DNA of 64,000 nucleotides from Aliiroseovarius lamellibrachiae (GTDB taxonomy: Bacteria; Pseudomonadota; Alphaproteobacteria; Rhodobacterales; Rhodobacteraceae), in assembly GCF_018599245.1 (NCBI RefSeq), contig NZ_JAHEVJ010000004.1, forward strand, positions 1 to 64,000, written 5' to 3'. Of this stretch, positions 57,377 to 64,000 are shown piece after piece; within the stretch, counting starts at the first letter, position 1, and each line of letters begins with the position of its first letter. The translations under genes were made by a program, and so were the position numbers. Below the pieces are notes generated by a model. It was not told where the DNA came from. It made no database searches and worked only from the letters and a program-made list of their open reading frames with translations.

Positions 57377-58807
57377 ATGAACCACACAAACGAACCCTCG
57401 TTCCGCGAATCCGTTGATCTTATGTTTAATCGAGCGGTCGATATAATTGACCTCCCGCCGGGCCTCAAAGAGAAAATTCGCGTCTGTAACGCCACCTATA
57501 CTGTTCGTTTCGGTGTGCGTTTGCGTGGCGAAATCCAAACCTTTACCGGCTATCGCTCTGTGCATTCCGAACATATGGAACCGGTCAAAGGGGGCATTCG
57601 TTATTCTCTGGGTGTGAACCAGGACGAGGTCGAGGCGCTGGCAGCCCTGATGACCTATAAATGCGCGCTCGTGGAAACACCCTTTGGCGGATCTAAAGGC
57701 GGTCTTTGTATCGACCCGCGCCAATATGAAGAACATGAGCTGGAACTTATCACCCGCCGGTTTGCTTATGAATTGGCAAAACGCGACTTGATACACCCGT
57801 CACAAAACGTCCCCGCCCCTGATATGGGGACAGGTGAACGCGAAATGGCCTGGATCGCCGACCAATACGCGCGGATGAACACCACCGACATTAACGCTAA
57901 AGCATGTGTAACCGGCAAACCCCTGCATGCAGGCGGGATTTCCGGCCGTGTAGAAGCCACCGGCCGTGGCGTACAATATGCATTGCGCGAATTTTTCCGT
58001 CATGAGGAAGACAAAGCCAAAGCAGGCCTGGCTGGGAAACTGGAAGGCAAACGCATTGTTGTTCAGGGCCTTGGAAATGTGGGTTATCACGCTGCCAAAT
58101 TCCTGTCCGAGGAAGATCACGCCAAAATCACTGGCGTGATCGAACGCGACGGTGCCTTGGTAGACGAAAACGGGCTTGATGTCGAAGCGGTCCGCAACTG
58201 GATCATGGCAAATGGAGGGGTAAAGGGGTTTGCTGACGCGACCTTTGTCGAAAACGGCGCCTCTGTGCTCGAGCAAGAATGTGAAATTCTGATCCCTGCG
58301 GCCCTAGAGGGGGTGATCAACCTGTCAAACGCCGAGCGCATCAAAGCCCCGCTGATCATCGAGGCCGCGAATGGTCCTGTAACAGCAGGCGCAGATGATC
58401 TTCTTCGTGACAAAGGCTGCGTAATCATTCCCGACATGTATGCAAACGCAGGCGGCGTGACCGTTTCCTATTTCGAGTGGGTGAAAAATCTGTCCCATAT
58501 TCGCTTTGGCCGTATGCAGCGACGTCAGGAAGAAGCCCGCCACCAACTGGTTGTGGACGAACTGCAACGCCTTGACCGTTACCTCGGCGACGCGTGGTCA
58601 ATGACACCAGAGTTTAAGGAAAAATACCTGCGGGGTGCAGATGAACTGGAATTGGTCAGATCCGGTCTCGATGATACAATGCGCACAGCCTATCAGGCGA
58701 TGCGCGAGGTCTGGCATTCGCGCGATGATGTACCTGATTTACGCATGGCGGCTTATCTGGTGTCCATCGAGCGAATTTCCAAAAGCTATCGCGCCAAAGG
58801 CCTATGA
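57377..58807 (+). CDS. Glu/Leu/Phe/Val dehydrogenase (glutamate dehydrogenase-like)
   Basis: A 476-residue amino-acid dehydrogenase. The N-terminal domain has HSEHMEPVKGGIRYS, the catalytic lysine in TYKCALVETPFGGSKGG near residue 98, and PAPDMGTGEREMAW. The NAD(P) domain has VVQGLGNVGYHAA near residue 225. These fit glutamate dehydrogenases of this family, which run 2-oxoglutarate plus ammonia to glutamate and back; coenzyme preference cannot be read. The ATG at 57377 has CAGGAG upstream. The gene is followed by a clear terminator. Confidence 0.93.
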   Translation: MNHTNEPSFRESVDLMFNRAVDIIDLPPGLKEKIRVCNATYTVRFGVRLRGEIQTFTGYRSVHSEHMEPVKGGIRYSLGVNQDEVEALAALMTYKCALVETPFGGSKGGLCIDPRQYEEHELELITRRFAYELAKRDLIHPSQNVPAPDMGTGEREMAWIADQYARMNTTDINAKACVTGKPLHAGGISGRVEATGRGVQYALREFFRHEEDKAKAGLAGKLEGKRIVVQGLGNVGYHAAKFLSEEDHAKITGVIERDGALVDENGLDVEAVRNWIMANGGVKGFADATFVENGASVLEQECEILIPAALEGVINLSNAERIKAPLIIEAANGPVTAGADDLLRDKGCVIIPDMYANAGGVTVSYFEWVKNLSHIRFGRMQRRQEEARHQLVVDELQRLDRYLGDAWSMTPEFKEKYLRGADELELVRSGLDDTMRTAYQAMREVWHSRDDVPDLRMAAYLVSIERISKSYRAKGL

Positions 58808-58835
58808 CAACGGAAATCTCTCAAATAGTCCGCAG

Positions 58836-58866
58836 AAAGGCCGCGTCTTGCGCGGCCTTTTTCTTT
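58836..58866 (+). terminator. Rho-independent terminator after the dehydrogenase
   Basis: AAAGGCCGCG (58836-58845) pairs with CGCGGCCTTT (58851-58860) around a 5-base loop, with the T run continuing to TTCTTT at 58866. It lies about 30 bases past the stop. The convergent amidase gene ends shortly after, so this hairpin may serve both. Confidence 0.9.
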
Positions 58867-58902
58867 ACCAAAACACAGTTAACAGACGTCAGGAAGTTTG
58901 AT

Positions 58903-60159
58903 TTACTTTCGCAGTCGATCAGCCGATGCGGCATCTTGAAGGGTCCAATATTGCAGCGCATCGCGCATGCCTTCGGCCGCTTGTGCCCGCCATTCCGGCG
59001 ACGTCATACGCTGGAGGTCCTTTGGCGATGTCATAAATCCGAGTTCCACGAGAACAGATGGGATATCCGGTGCTTTCAACACCGAAAACCCGGCCTGCAT
59101 TCTTGGTGATTTGTATAAAGAGCCCGTCGCCGAATGGATCCCCTCAACCAGCGCATCAGCAAGCGCTTCTGCGCGCGGTGCCGTTTCCGTTCGCGCCAGA
59201 TCCATAAGTACCAACGCCACCTCGTCATCTTGATTGGCCAAATCAACACCTGCCAACAAATCCGCCCGATCATGACGTTCTGCCAATTTCTCCGACGCCA
59301 CATCTGACGCCTCTTTTGACAATGTATAGACCGTTGCCCCCGACGCCCGCCCCTGTGCCAAAGCATCGGCATGCAATGAAATAAACACATCGGCGCCGGC
59401 GCGTCGTGCAATCGTCACACGCTCTTCCAACGACACAAATCCATTTCCATCGCGCGTCAGGACCACGTTAAACCCACCCGAACGAAGCAACACTTCGCGC
59501 AATTCACGCGCAAAGGCCAGCACCAGATCTGCTTCAACAACACCAGCAGATTCCGCGCCTGGATCAATGCCACCATGGCCGGGGTCCAGCACAACCGTCA
59601 AAGGCCCTTCACCACGTTGGCGCATTTTACCGTCAGAGGGCACATGGAACGGCTTGCCAAAATTCTCAGCGGCGGGTGCCCCGGCTTTCGCGGAAAACTC
59701 TGTGGGTGAGGTCGCGGCGAGTGTCACATTTAGCACCGTTCGCGCCGCGTTCGTCTCCATGCCGGCTTCAAGCACCGCAAGTGGTTTGGCCAAATCCAAA
59801 ACGAGTCTGGTCCAACCAGGCCGGTATAAGCCCGCACGCAAATCCGAGATTTGGTCGCTTTCATAAAGCACCGCCTCGCGATCAATCCCTGACCAATCCA
59901 ATTCAGAAAAATCGATCACCAAGCGCCGTGGGTCGTCTAAGGTGAATATGCGCCAGGGTACCGGCCGGGTCATCTCAACGCTCAGATCAAGGCTGCGCCA
60001 ATGCGCATTTAGCGTAACGCCTTGTCCGCTCAACCGCGCCAATGCAGACAAGTTATCAGAGCTGCCCTGGGCCCAACTGGCACTGGGCAACATGGTCACA
60101 CACACCCATATGATCAGGTGGAAAAAACGCAAGGCACTGCTCCTTTTTCGGGCGATCAT
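58903..60159 (-). CDS. N-acetylmuramoyl-L-alanine amidase with AMIN domain
   Basis: A 418-residue periplasmic amidase that splits peptidoglycan stems from glycan, as AmiA/B/C do at division. The signal peptide ends near SASWAQ (residue 31). The AMIN domain covers about 40-150 (MTRPVPWRIFTLDDPRRLVIDF). A linker leads to the Amidase_3 domain with VVLDPGHGGIDPGAESAG (zinc His), then EADLVLAFARELREV and the zinc histidine of FISLHADALA. The late VLVELGFMTSPKD holds the catalytic glutamate. It is presumably activated by a LytM-domain protein. Confidence 0.94.
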   Translation of the reverse strand: MIARKRSSALRFFHLIIWVCVTMLPSASWAQGSSDNLSALARLSGQGVTLNAHWRSLDLSVEMTRPVPWRIFTLDDPRRLVIDFSELDWSGIDREAVLYESDQISDLRAGLYRPGWTRLVLDLAKPLAVLEAGMETNAARTVLNVTLAATSPTEFSAKAGAPAAENFGKPFHVPSDGKMRQRGEGPLTVVLDPGHGGIDPGAESAGVVEADLVLAFARELREVLLRSGGFNVVLTRDGNGFVSLEERVTIARRAGADVFISLHADALAQGRASGATVYTLSKEASDVASEKLAERHDRADLLAGVDLANQDDEVALVLMDLARTETAPRAEALADALVEGIHSATGSLYKSPRMQAGFSVLKAPDIPSVLVELGFMTSPKDLQRMTSPEWRAQAAEGMRDALQYWTLQDAASADRLRK

Positions 60160-60199
60160 ATCAGACCGCCCGCAGCTGGCCAGCCTTGGATCAACTGGA

Positions 60200-60955
60200 T
60201 CAGTTTGTGTTGCGGATTTCTTCGACGAATTGCTCCATCTGTGCGAGCGGCATATACCCGCGCGCCAACACCTCGCCCATCACGAACGCCGGCGTTCCAG
60301 TGATCTGCAATCGCCGCGCCAGCGCGTGATTGGCGCCCAGAATTGCGTCAACCTTGTCCGAACTCATACCATCAGCAATCGCTTTGCCATCAAGACCAAG
60401 ACCGTCAGCTGTCGCAATCAGATTGTCGACACTGGCCGCGCCACGCAGGGTGATCAGCGTATGATGAAGTTTGTCATAGGCGTCTTCGCCGAACAATTGC
60501 TGCGCGGAAACCGCAAACCGAGCCGAGGCAAGACTGTCTTCGCCCAAAATCGGATATTCTTTCAAAATCAAGCGGATATTACTGTCTTTTTCCAAAAGGG
60601 CTTGCACCTCTTCATAAGACTTTCGGCAATACCCACAGCGATAATCAACAAATTCAACAATAGTCACATCGCCATCGGGATTGCCTGCGATATGCGAAAA
60701 TCCATCATGAAAGAGATCCTCAGCATTGGTCTTGACCAGCTGCAGATCATCAACAGATTTTTGTGCTTCCTGACGTGCTTCCAAAACACTGACCGCTTCC
60801 ATGATCACTTCGGGGTTGTCCATAAGATAGGCCCGCACTTCGTCGCGAAACGCGTTGCGTTCATCCTCTGATAGGTTGGACAAATCAAACGCCCCAGCGG
60901 GCATCGCAATTCCAAGCAAAGTGGCGGTGGTCAAGGCAAGTGTCAGACGTTTCAT
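60200..60955 (-). CDS. DsbA-family thiol:disulphide protein (ScsC/Com1-like)
   Basis: A 251-residue periplasmic protein with a signal peptide (MKRLTLALTTATLLGIAMPAGA). A short N-terminal helical part (DLSNLSEDERNAFRDEVRAYLMDNPEVIMEAV), as in Com1/ScsC proteins, precedes the thioredoxin-like domain. The active site is CGYC in VDYRCGYCRKSYEEV near residue 100. The cis-proline lies in ITGTPAFVMG. It may be a disulphide oxidase or isomerase for envelope proteins such as LptD. The longer frame to 61300 lies in a divergent promoter area and is not used. It is divergent from the aminotransferase. Confidence 0.91.
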   Translation of the reverse strand: MKRLTLALTTATLLGIAMPAGAFDLSNLSEDERNAFRDEVRAYLMDNPEVIMEAVSVLEARQEAQKSVDDLQLVKTNAEDLFHDGFSHIAGNPDGDVTIVEFVDYRCGYCRKSYEEVQALLEKDSNIRLILKEYPILGEDSLASARFAVSAQQLFGEDAYDKLHHTLITLRGAASVDNLIATADGLGLDGKAIADGMSSDKVDAILGANHALARRLQITGTPAFVMGEVLARGYMPLAQMEQFVEEIRNTN

Positions 60956-61166
60956 GAAATCTCTCTCTGTGGAAACCGAGCTTTCCACCGACATAAGCGA
61001 TTGCGAAGGATACGCCAAGCCCATAGCCCCCGACACATAATCAAACCCTCGCGATCTGGCGTGGCAGATTGTCCGAACGTCGAGAACCACCCGCGTCCCC
61101 CGGCGCGCCCTGTTGACTTTGCGGCCGACGCACGGCACCTCTTTCGTGCCAAAACACGAGGATGTC

Positions 61167-62306
61167 ATGCGCAAGTCAACCCGCGGCCAAGTCGCCCCCT
61201 TTATCGTCATGGATGTGATGGAAGCGGCCCGTGCTGCCGAAGCAGAGGGTCGCCATATTATCCATATGGAAGTGGGCCAACCGGCCACGGCTGCCCCCAA
61301 AGCAGCGCGTTTGGCCCTCGCGCGTGAGATGGAAAAAGACGCACTAGGTTACACGGTATCTTTGGGGTTGCCAAAGCTTCGCGAGGGAATCGCAAACCTT
61401 TACAAAGACTGGTATAATGTCGACCTGAACCCCGCGCGCGTGGTCATCACACCCGGCAGTTCTGGCGCATTTATCTTAGCCTTTTCCGCGCTGTTTGATG
61501 CCGGGGATAAGGTTGGTCTGGGCGAACCCGGTTATCCCAGCTATCGCCAAATTCTCAAGGCGATGAGCATTGACGCTATTGGGCTTCAGACCAGCCCAGA
61601 TAACCGGTATCAACCCGTACCCAGCGACATTCCACCGGGGCTTGCGGGCATGATCACCGCCTCGCCCGCCAACCCATCAGGCACCATGCTTGATCACGCC
61701 GCGCTTGAGGCACTCATCGCTCATTGCCATGCCCAAGGTACCAGTTTCATCGCCGATGAGATTTATCACGGGCTTCAGTATGAGGGGCGGGCAATCTCGG
61801 CGTTGGAAGTATCTGACGACATTTATGTCATCAACAGTTTCTCGAAATACTTCTCGATGACCGGCTGGCGGGTGGGCTGGATGATTGTGCCCGAAGATCA
61901 TATTCGGCACGTAGAGCGCATCGCGCAAAACATGTTCATATGCGCCCCTCACGCCAGTCAAGTGGCCGCGATTGCAGCGCTTGATGCGCGTGATGAACTT
62001 GATGCAAACCTAAGAACTTACGCTGAAAATCGCAAACTCATGACCGAAGCCTTACCAGCAATCGGTTTTGGAAAATTCGCCCCGGCCGATGGCGCCTTTT
62101 ACATCTATTGCGATGTCAGCGACTATACCCAAGACAGCGTGGCCTTTGCCAAGGAAATACTGGAAAACGCAAATGTGGCGGTGACACCAGGGTTAGATTT
62201 CGACCCACGTCGCGGCGGACAAACATTACGGTTTTCATACGCTCGCTCAACCGAAGATATTCGCGAGGGCTTAAAGCGGTTGGCCGCGTTCATGTCCACT
62301 CGGTGA
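61167..62306 (+). CDS. Class I/II aminotransferase
   Basis: A 379-residue fold-type I PLP aminotransferase. It shows GHPATAAPKAA-like substrate residues near the start (MEVGQPATAAP), VVITPGSSGAFILAFSALFDAGDK, the pocket ASPANPSGTML, and the PLP lysine in FSKYFSMTGWRVGW near residue 234. The C-terminal LRFSYARSTEDI completes the family. Its substrate pair is open; aspartate, alanine and tyrosine aminotransferases all look like this. ATG 61167 gives the family start, and the stop touches that of the convergent TetR gene. Confidence 0.92.
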   Translation: MRKSTRGQVAPFIVMDVMEAARAAEAEGRHIIHMEVGQPATAAPKAARLALAREMEKDALGYTVSLGLPKLREGIANLYKDWYNVDLNPARVVITPGSSGAFILAFSALFDAGDKVGLGEPGYPSYRQILKAMSIDAIGLQTSPDNRYQPVPSDIPPGLAGMITASPANPSGTMLDHAALEALIAHCHAQGTSFIADEIYHGLQYEGRAISALEVSDDIYVINSFSKYFSMTGWRVGWMIVPEDHIRHVERIAQNMFICAPHASQVAAIAALDARDELDANLRTYAENRKLMTEALPAIGFGKFAPADGAFYIYCDVSDYTQDSVAFAKEILENANVAVTPGLDFDPRRGGQTLRFSYARSTEDIREGLKRLAAFMSTR

Positions 62307-62906
62307 TCAAACCGCCAACGCCTTGCCAAACACCCGGCCAATGCGGGTGATCCCAGCAACGTAATCCTGATAGGTATTGGCGTTGCTTTTGACCCCATCC
62401 AGCGCGGCAAGCAACGTTTCCGCCATCTCTTGCGCGGTGCCATCCAATTCGATCCGGCCAGCCCCGACTTGCGCCTCAAACCACTCTGCCAGAACCTGCG
62501 CCAAGGCGACCATACCCTCGGCGATTTCCTGTTCAGCAACCGAGTTTTTGTCTTCCATCAACTCATGTCCATGCGGCGAGTTGAAGAGCGCTTCCATCCC
62601 TACCCCGCCCTTGGCGAGCAACGCTGCCACCAAGGTATCGGTGACGGCGCGCGCCGGGTCTTTGTCCAGCTCTGCCCGCAAATCGCGCACGGCCTGCAAG
62701 AAAAACACCGAAGCCAGACGACGAAACAGATCTTGTTTGTTTTTGAAATGAAGATACAGCGCAGCGCGCGACATGCCTGCGGCTTTGGCGATGTCTTCCA
62801 TGGAACTGCGCCGAAACCCATACAGTCGAAATACATCTAATGCGGCCAAGAAAATGACCATCTGTTTATCGTCGGTTGGGGGTGTCAGGTTAGGATGTGC
62901 AGGCAT
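62307..62906 (-). CDS. TetR-family transcriptional regulator
   Basis: A 199-residue repressor with the TetR_N helix-turn-helix at about residues 15-62 (ALDVFRLYGFRRSSMEDIAKAAGMSRAALYLHFKNKQDLF). The rest is a helical ligand-binding domain with no close match that I can name. ATG 62906 gives the usual short arm before the HTH; the frame open to 63020 runs into the promoter region. It is divergent from the isoquinoline-oxidoreductase-like genes, with a palindrome between, so it probably controls them and itself. Confidence 0.93.
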   Translation of the reverse strand: MPAHPNLTPPTDDKQMVIFLAALDVFRLYGFRRSSMEDIAKAAGMSRAALYLHFKNKQDLFRRLASVFFLQAVRDLRAELDKDPARAVTDTLVAALLAKGGVGMEALFNSPHGHELMEDKNSVAEQEIAEGMVALAQVLAEWFEAQVGAGRIELDGTAQEMAETLLAALDGVKSNANTYQDYVAGITRIGRVFGKALAV

Positions 62907-62944
62907 TTGGAGCTTTTGACAGTTTAGGCAAAAAATGTCAATTG

Positions 62945-62980
62945 ACTTACTGACATTATCTATCCAAAGTGTCAGTAAGT
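62945..62980. promoter_or_regulatory. Perfect 11-bp palindrome, likely TetR-family operator
   Basis: ACTTACTGACA (62945-62955) and TGTCAGTAAGT (62970-62980) are exact reverse complements with 14 bases between. They lie in the 104-base gap between the divergent TetR and oxidoreductase genes, about 40 bases before each start codon. The half-site form fits a TetR dimer or two dimers. Confidence 0.8.
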
Positions 62981-63010
62981 CGCACAATGCGTTACCCACA
63001 GGAGCCCCCC

Positions 63011-63478
63011 ATGCCGACAACCCTCACCATCAATGGCACATCACATCAGGTGGATCTGCCGGGAAATGTCCCTTTGCTATGGGTGCTGCGCGATGCGCTT
63101 GGCTTGACCGGCACAAAATATGGCTGTGGGGTTGCCGCCTGCGGGGCCTGCACTGTTCAAATCAATGGCGAGGCGACCCGTTCCTGTCAGGTATTGCTTG
63201 AGGATGTGGACGGTCCTGTTACCACAATCGAGGGTCTCGGGACGCCAGATAACCTTGCTGCCATTCAAAAAGCGTGGGTCGCAAATCAGGTGGCCCAATG
63301 TGGGTACTGTCAATCAGGACAGATCATGCAAGCCGCGAGCCTTTTGGCGGAAATCCCTGATCCAAGTGATGAGGAAATTGACGAAGCAATGGCTGGAAAC
63401 CTGTGTCGTTGCGGTACTTACCCCCGCATCCGCGCCGCCATTCATGATGCAGCCAACATGATCAAGACAGGGGCGTAA
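63011..63478 (+). CDS. 2Fe-2S subunit, isoquinoline 1-oxidoreductase alpha-like
   Basis: A 155-residue iron-sulphur subunit of the xanthine oxidase family. The plant-type 2Fe-2S cluster motif is [21 protein letters not shown] with the fourth cysteine in RSCQVLL. The second cluster has [12 protein letters not shown] and [12 protein letters not shown]. The N-terminus starts [18 protein letters not shown]. It moves electrons from the molybdenum subunit, which is encoded two bases further on. GGAGCC precedes ATG 63011. Isoquinoline, aldehyde and CO dehydrogenase-like enzymes share these small subunits, so the substrate is open. Confidence 0.94.
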   Translation: MPTTLTINGTSHQVDLPGNVPLLWVLRDALGLTGTKYGCGVAACGACTVQINGEATRSCQVLLEDVDGPVTTIEGLGTPDNLAAIQKAWVANQVAQCGYCQSGQIMQAASLLAEIPDPSDEEIDEAMAGNLCRCGTYPRIRAAIHDAANMIKTGA

Positions 63479-63480
63479 CT

Positions 63481-64000
63481 ATGGGAAAGTTAAAAACATT
63501 TACCCGCCGCGCCTTCATTGTCAGCTCGGTTGCCGTGACCGGCGGCGTCGCCTTTGGCGCCTATCTCATGGCCCGGACGCCGGACAATCCGTTGGCCGAG
63601 TCCCCCGGCGCGCTCAATCCCTGGGTGGTCATCAACACTGACGGTATAACCCTTGTCGCGCCGCGGGCCGAAATGGGGCAAGGTGTGATGACAACACTGG
63701 CGGCGCTGATCGCAGAAGAACTTGATGTGGCGCTTGAAGCGGTTAACGTGATCCACGGCCCACCCGCGCAAGCCTATTTCAACTCGGCCGCTGTGGCCGA
63801 GCGGCATTACTCGGAAAGCCAGCACCAACCCTCAGGCTTTGGCGCGATTATGGCGCAGGCCTTCCCGAAAGTAATTTCATTGCAAATCACCGGGGGATCC
63901 ACATCAGCCATCGACGCCTATAGCAGGATGCGATTGGCGGGTGCCTCTGCGCGTGCGACCTTATTGCAAGCCGCAGCAAACCAACTTGGCACTGGGTTGG
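63481..64000 (+). CDS. Molybdopterin-binding subunit, isoquinoline 1-oxidoreductase beta-like (partial)
   Basis: The first 173 codons of a long gene that runs past the window. The product starts with a twin-arginine signal (FTRRAFIVSSVAVTGGVAFGAYL), so it would be exported folded with its cofactor. The next residues are ALNPWVVINTDGITLVAPRAEMGQGVMTTLAALIAEEL, the start of the xanthine-dehydrogenase-type molybdopterin domain as seen in IorB. The start is two bases after the 2Fe-2S gene and the two form one complex. The C-terminal catalytic part is not visible. Confidence 0.92.
   Translation, partial: MGKLKTFTRRAFIVSSVAVTGGVAFGAYLMARTPDNPLAESPGALNPWVVINTDGITLVAPRAEMGQGVMTTLAALIAEELDVALEAVNVIHGPPAQAYFNSAAVAERHYSESQHQPSGFGAIMAQAFPKVISLQITGGSTSAIDAYSRMRLAGASARATLLQAAANQLGTGL

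Noticed and set aside
60956-61300. N-terminal extension of the DsbA-like ORF
   Set aside because: The signal peptide begins at 60955, and the extension runs across the divergent aminotransferase start and has no homology-like features.
1-64000. CRISPR arrays, rRNA and tRNA genes
   Set aside because: I looked for regularly spaced repeats, rRNA signatures and cloverleaf ends and saw none. A tRNA could still be missed by eye.

Overview
The window reads as chromosomal DNA of an alphaproteobacterium of the family Rhodobacteraceae (Roseobacter type). The reasons are the gene order of the division and cell wall cluster (ftsW-murG-murC-small membrane genes-murB-ddl-ftsQ-ftsA-ftsZ-lpxC-bamD-recN), DUF2484-type small membrane genes inside that cluster, a TadE/TadE/TadG trio, a retropepsin-like periplasmic protease and the general protein style. 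I saw no rRNA, tRNA or CRISPR array.

Bases 1 to about 12,600 are an accessory region. It holds a very large DUF4011-helicase-nuclease-type protein on the minus strand, a small double helix-turn-helix protein, two overlapping tyrosine recombinase genes, a SIR2-like protein and two small proteins I do not recognise. The spaces between these genes are rich in perfect inverted repeats: 331-384, 6004-6054, 9600-9646, 11368-11411, 11918-11945 and 11951-11977. Three of them share ATTTCG/CGAAAT (or TTTCG/CGAAA) arms. Just past the last gene lies a C-terminal scrap of a PaaI-like thioesterase, probably where the island meets older chromosome. The large helicase and the SIR2 protein suggest a defence island carried or shuffled by the recombinases; this is an inference.

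Bases 13.1-20.3 kb are ordinary chromosome: a TfoX C-terminal-domain protein, an SDR dehydrogenase, ndk, an ABC-F ATPase, a MarC protein, an aspartic protease, holC and pepA. Bases 20.4-28.1 kb form a tight plus-strand run, lptF-lptG-lptD-surA-pdxA-rsmA, joining LPS export, outer-membrane protein folding, vitamin B6 synthesis and 16S rRNA methylation. A ClC channel and a D-lactate dehydrogenase-type flavoprotein follow.

Bases 31.3-45.8 kb are the minus-strand envelope cluster. ftsW, murG, murC, three small membrane proteins, murB, ddl, ftsQ, ftsA and ftsZ make and place septal peptidoglycan. lpxC (lipid A), bamD (outer-membrane assembly) and recN (DNA repair) lie downstream, behind a clear terminator after ftsZ.

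Bases 46-64 kb carry a DMT permease, pntAB transhydrogenase, an isoprenylcysteine-methyltransferase-like protein, kynU and kynA (tryptophan catabolism) with a hairpin over the kynA ribosome-binding region, a pirin, the TadE/TadE/TadG genes, a glutamate dehydrogenase-type enzyme, an AMIN-amidase, a DsbA-like protein, a class I aminotransferase, and a TetR regulator facing an isoquinoline 1-oxidoreductase-like pair, with an 11-bp palindrome between them. The last gene runs off the end of the window.
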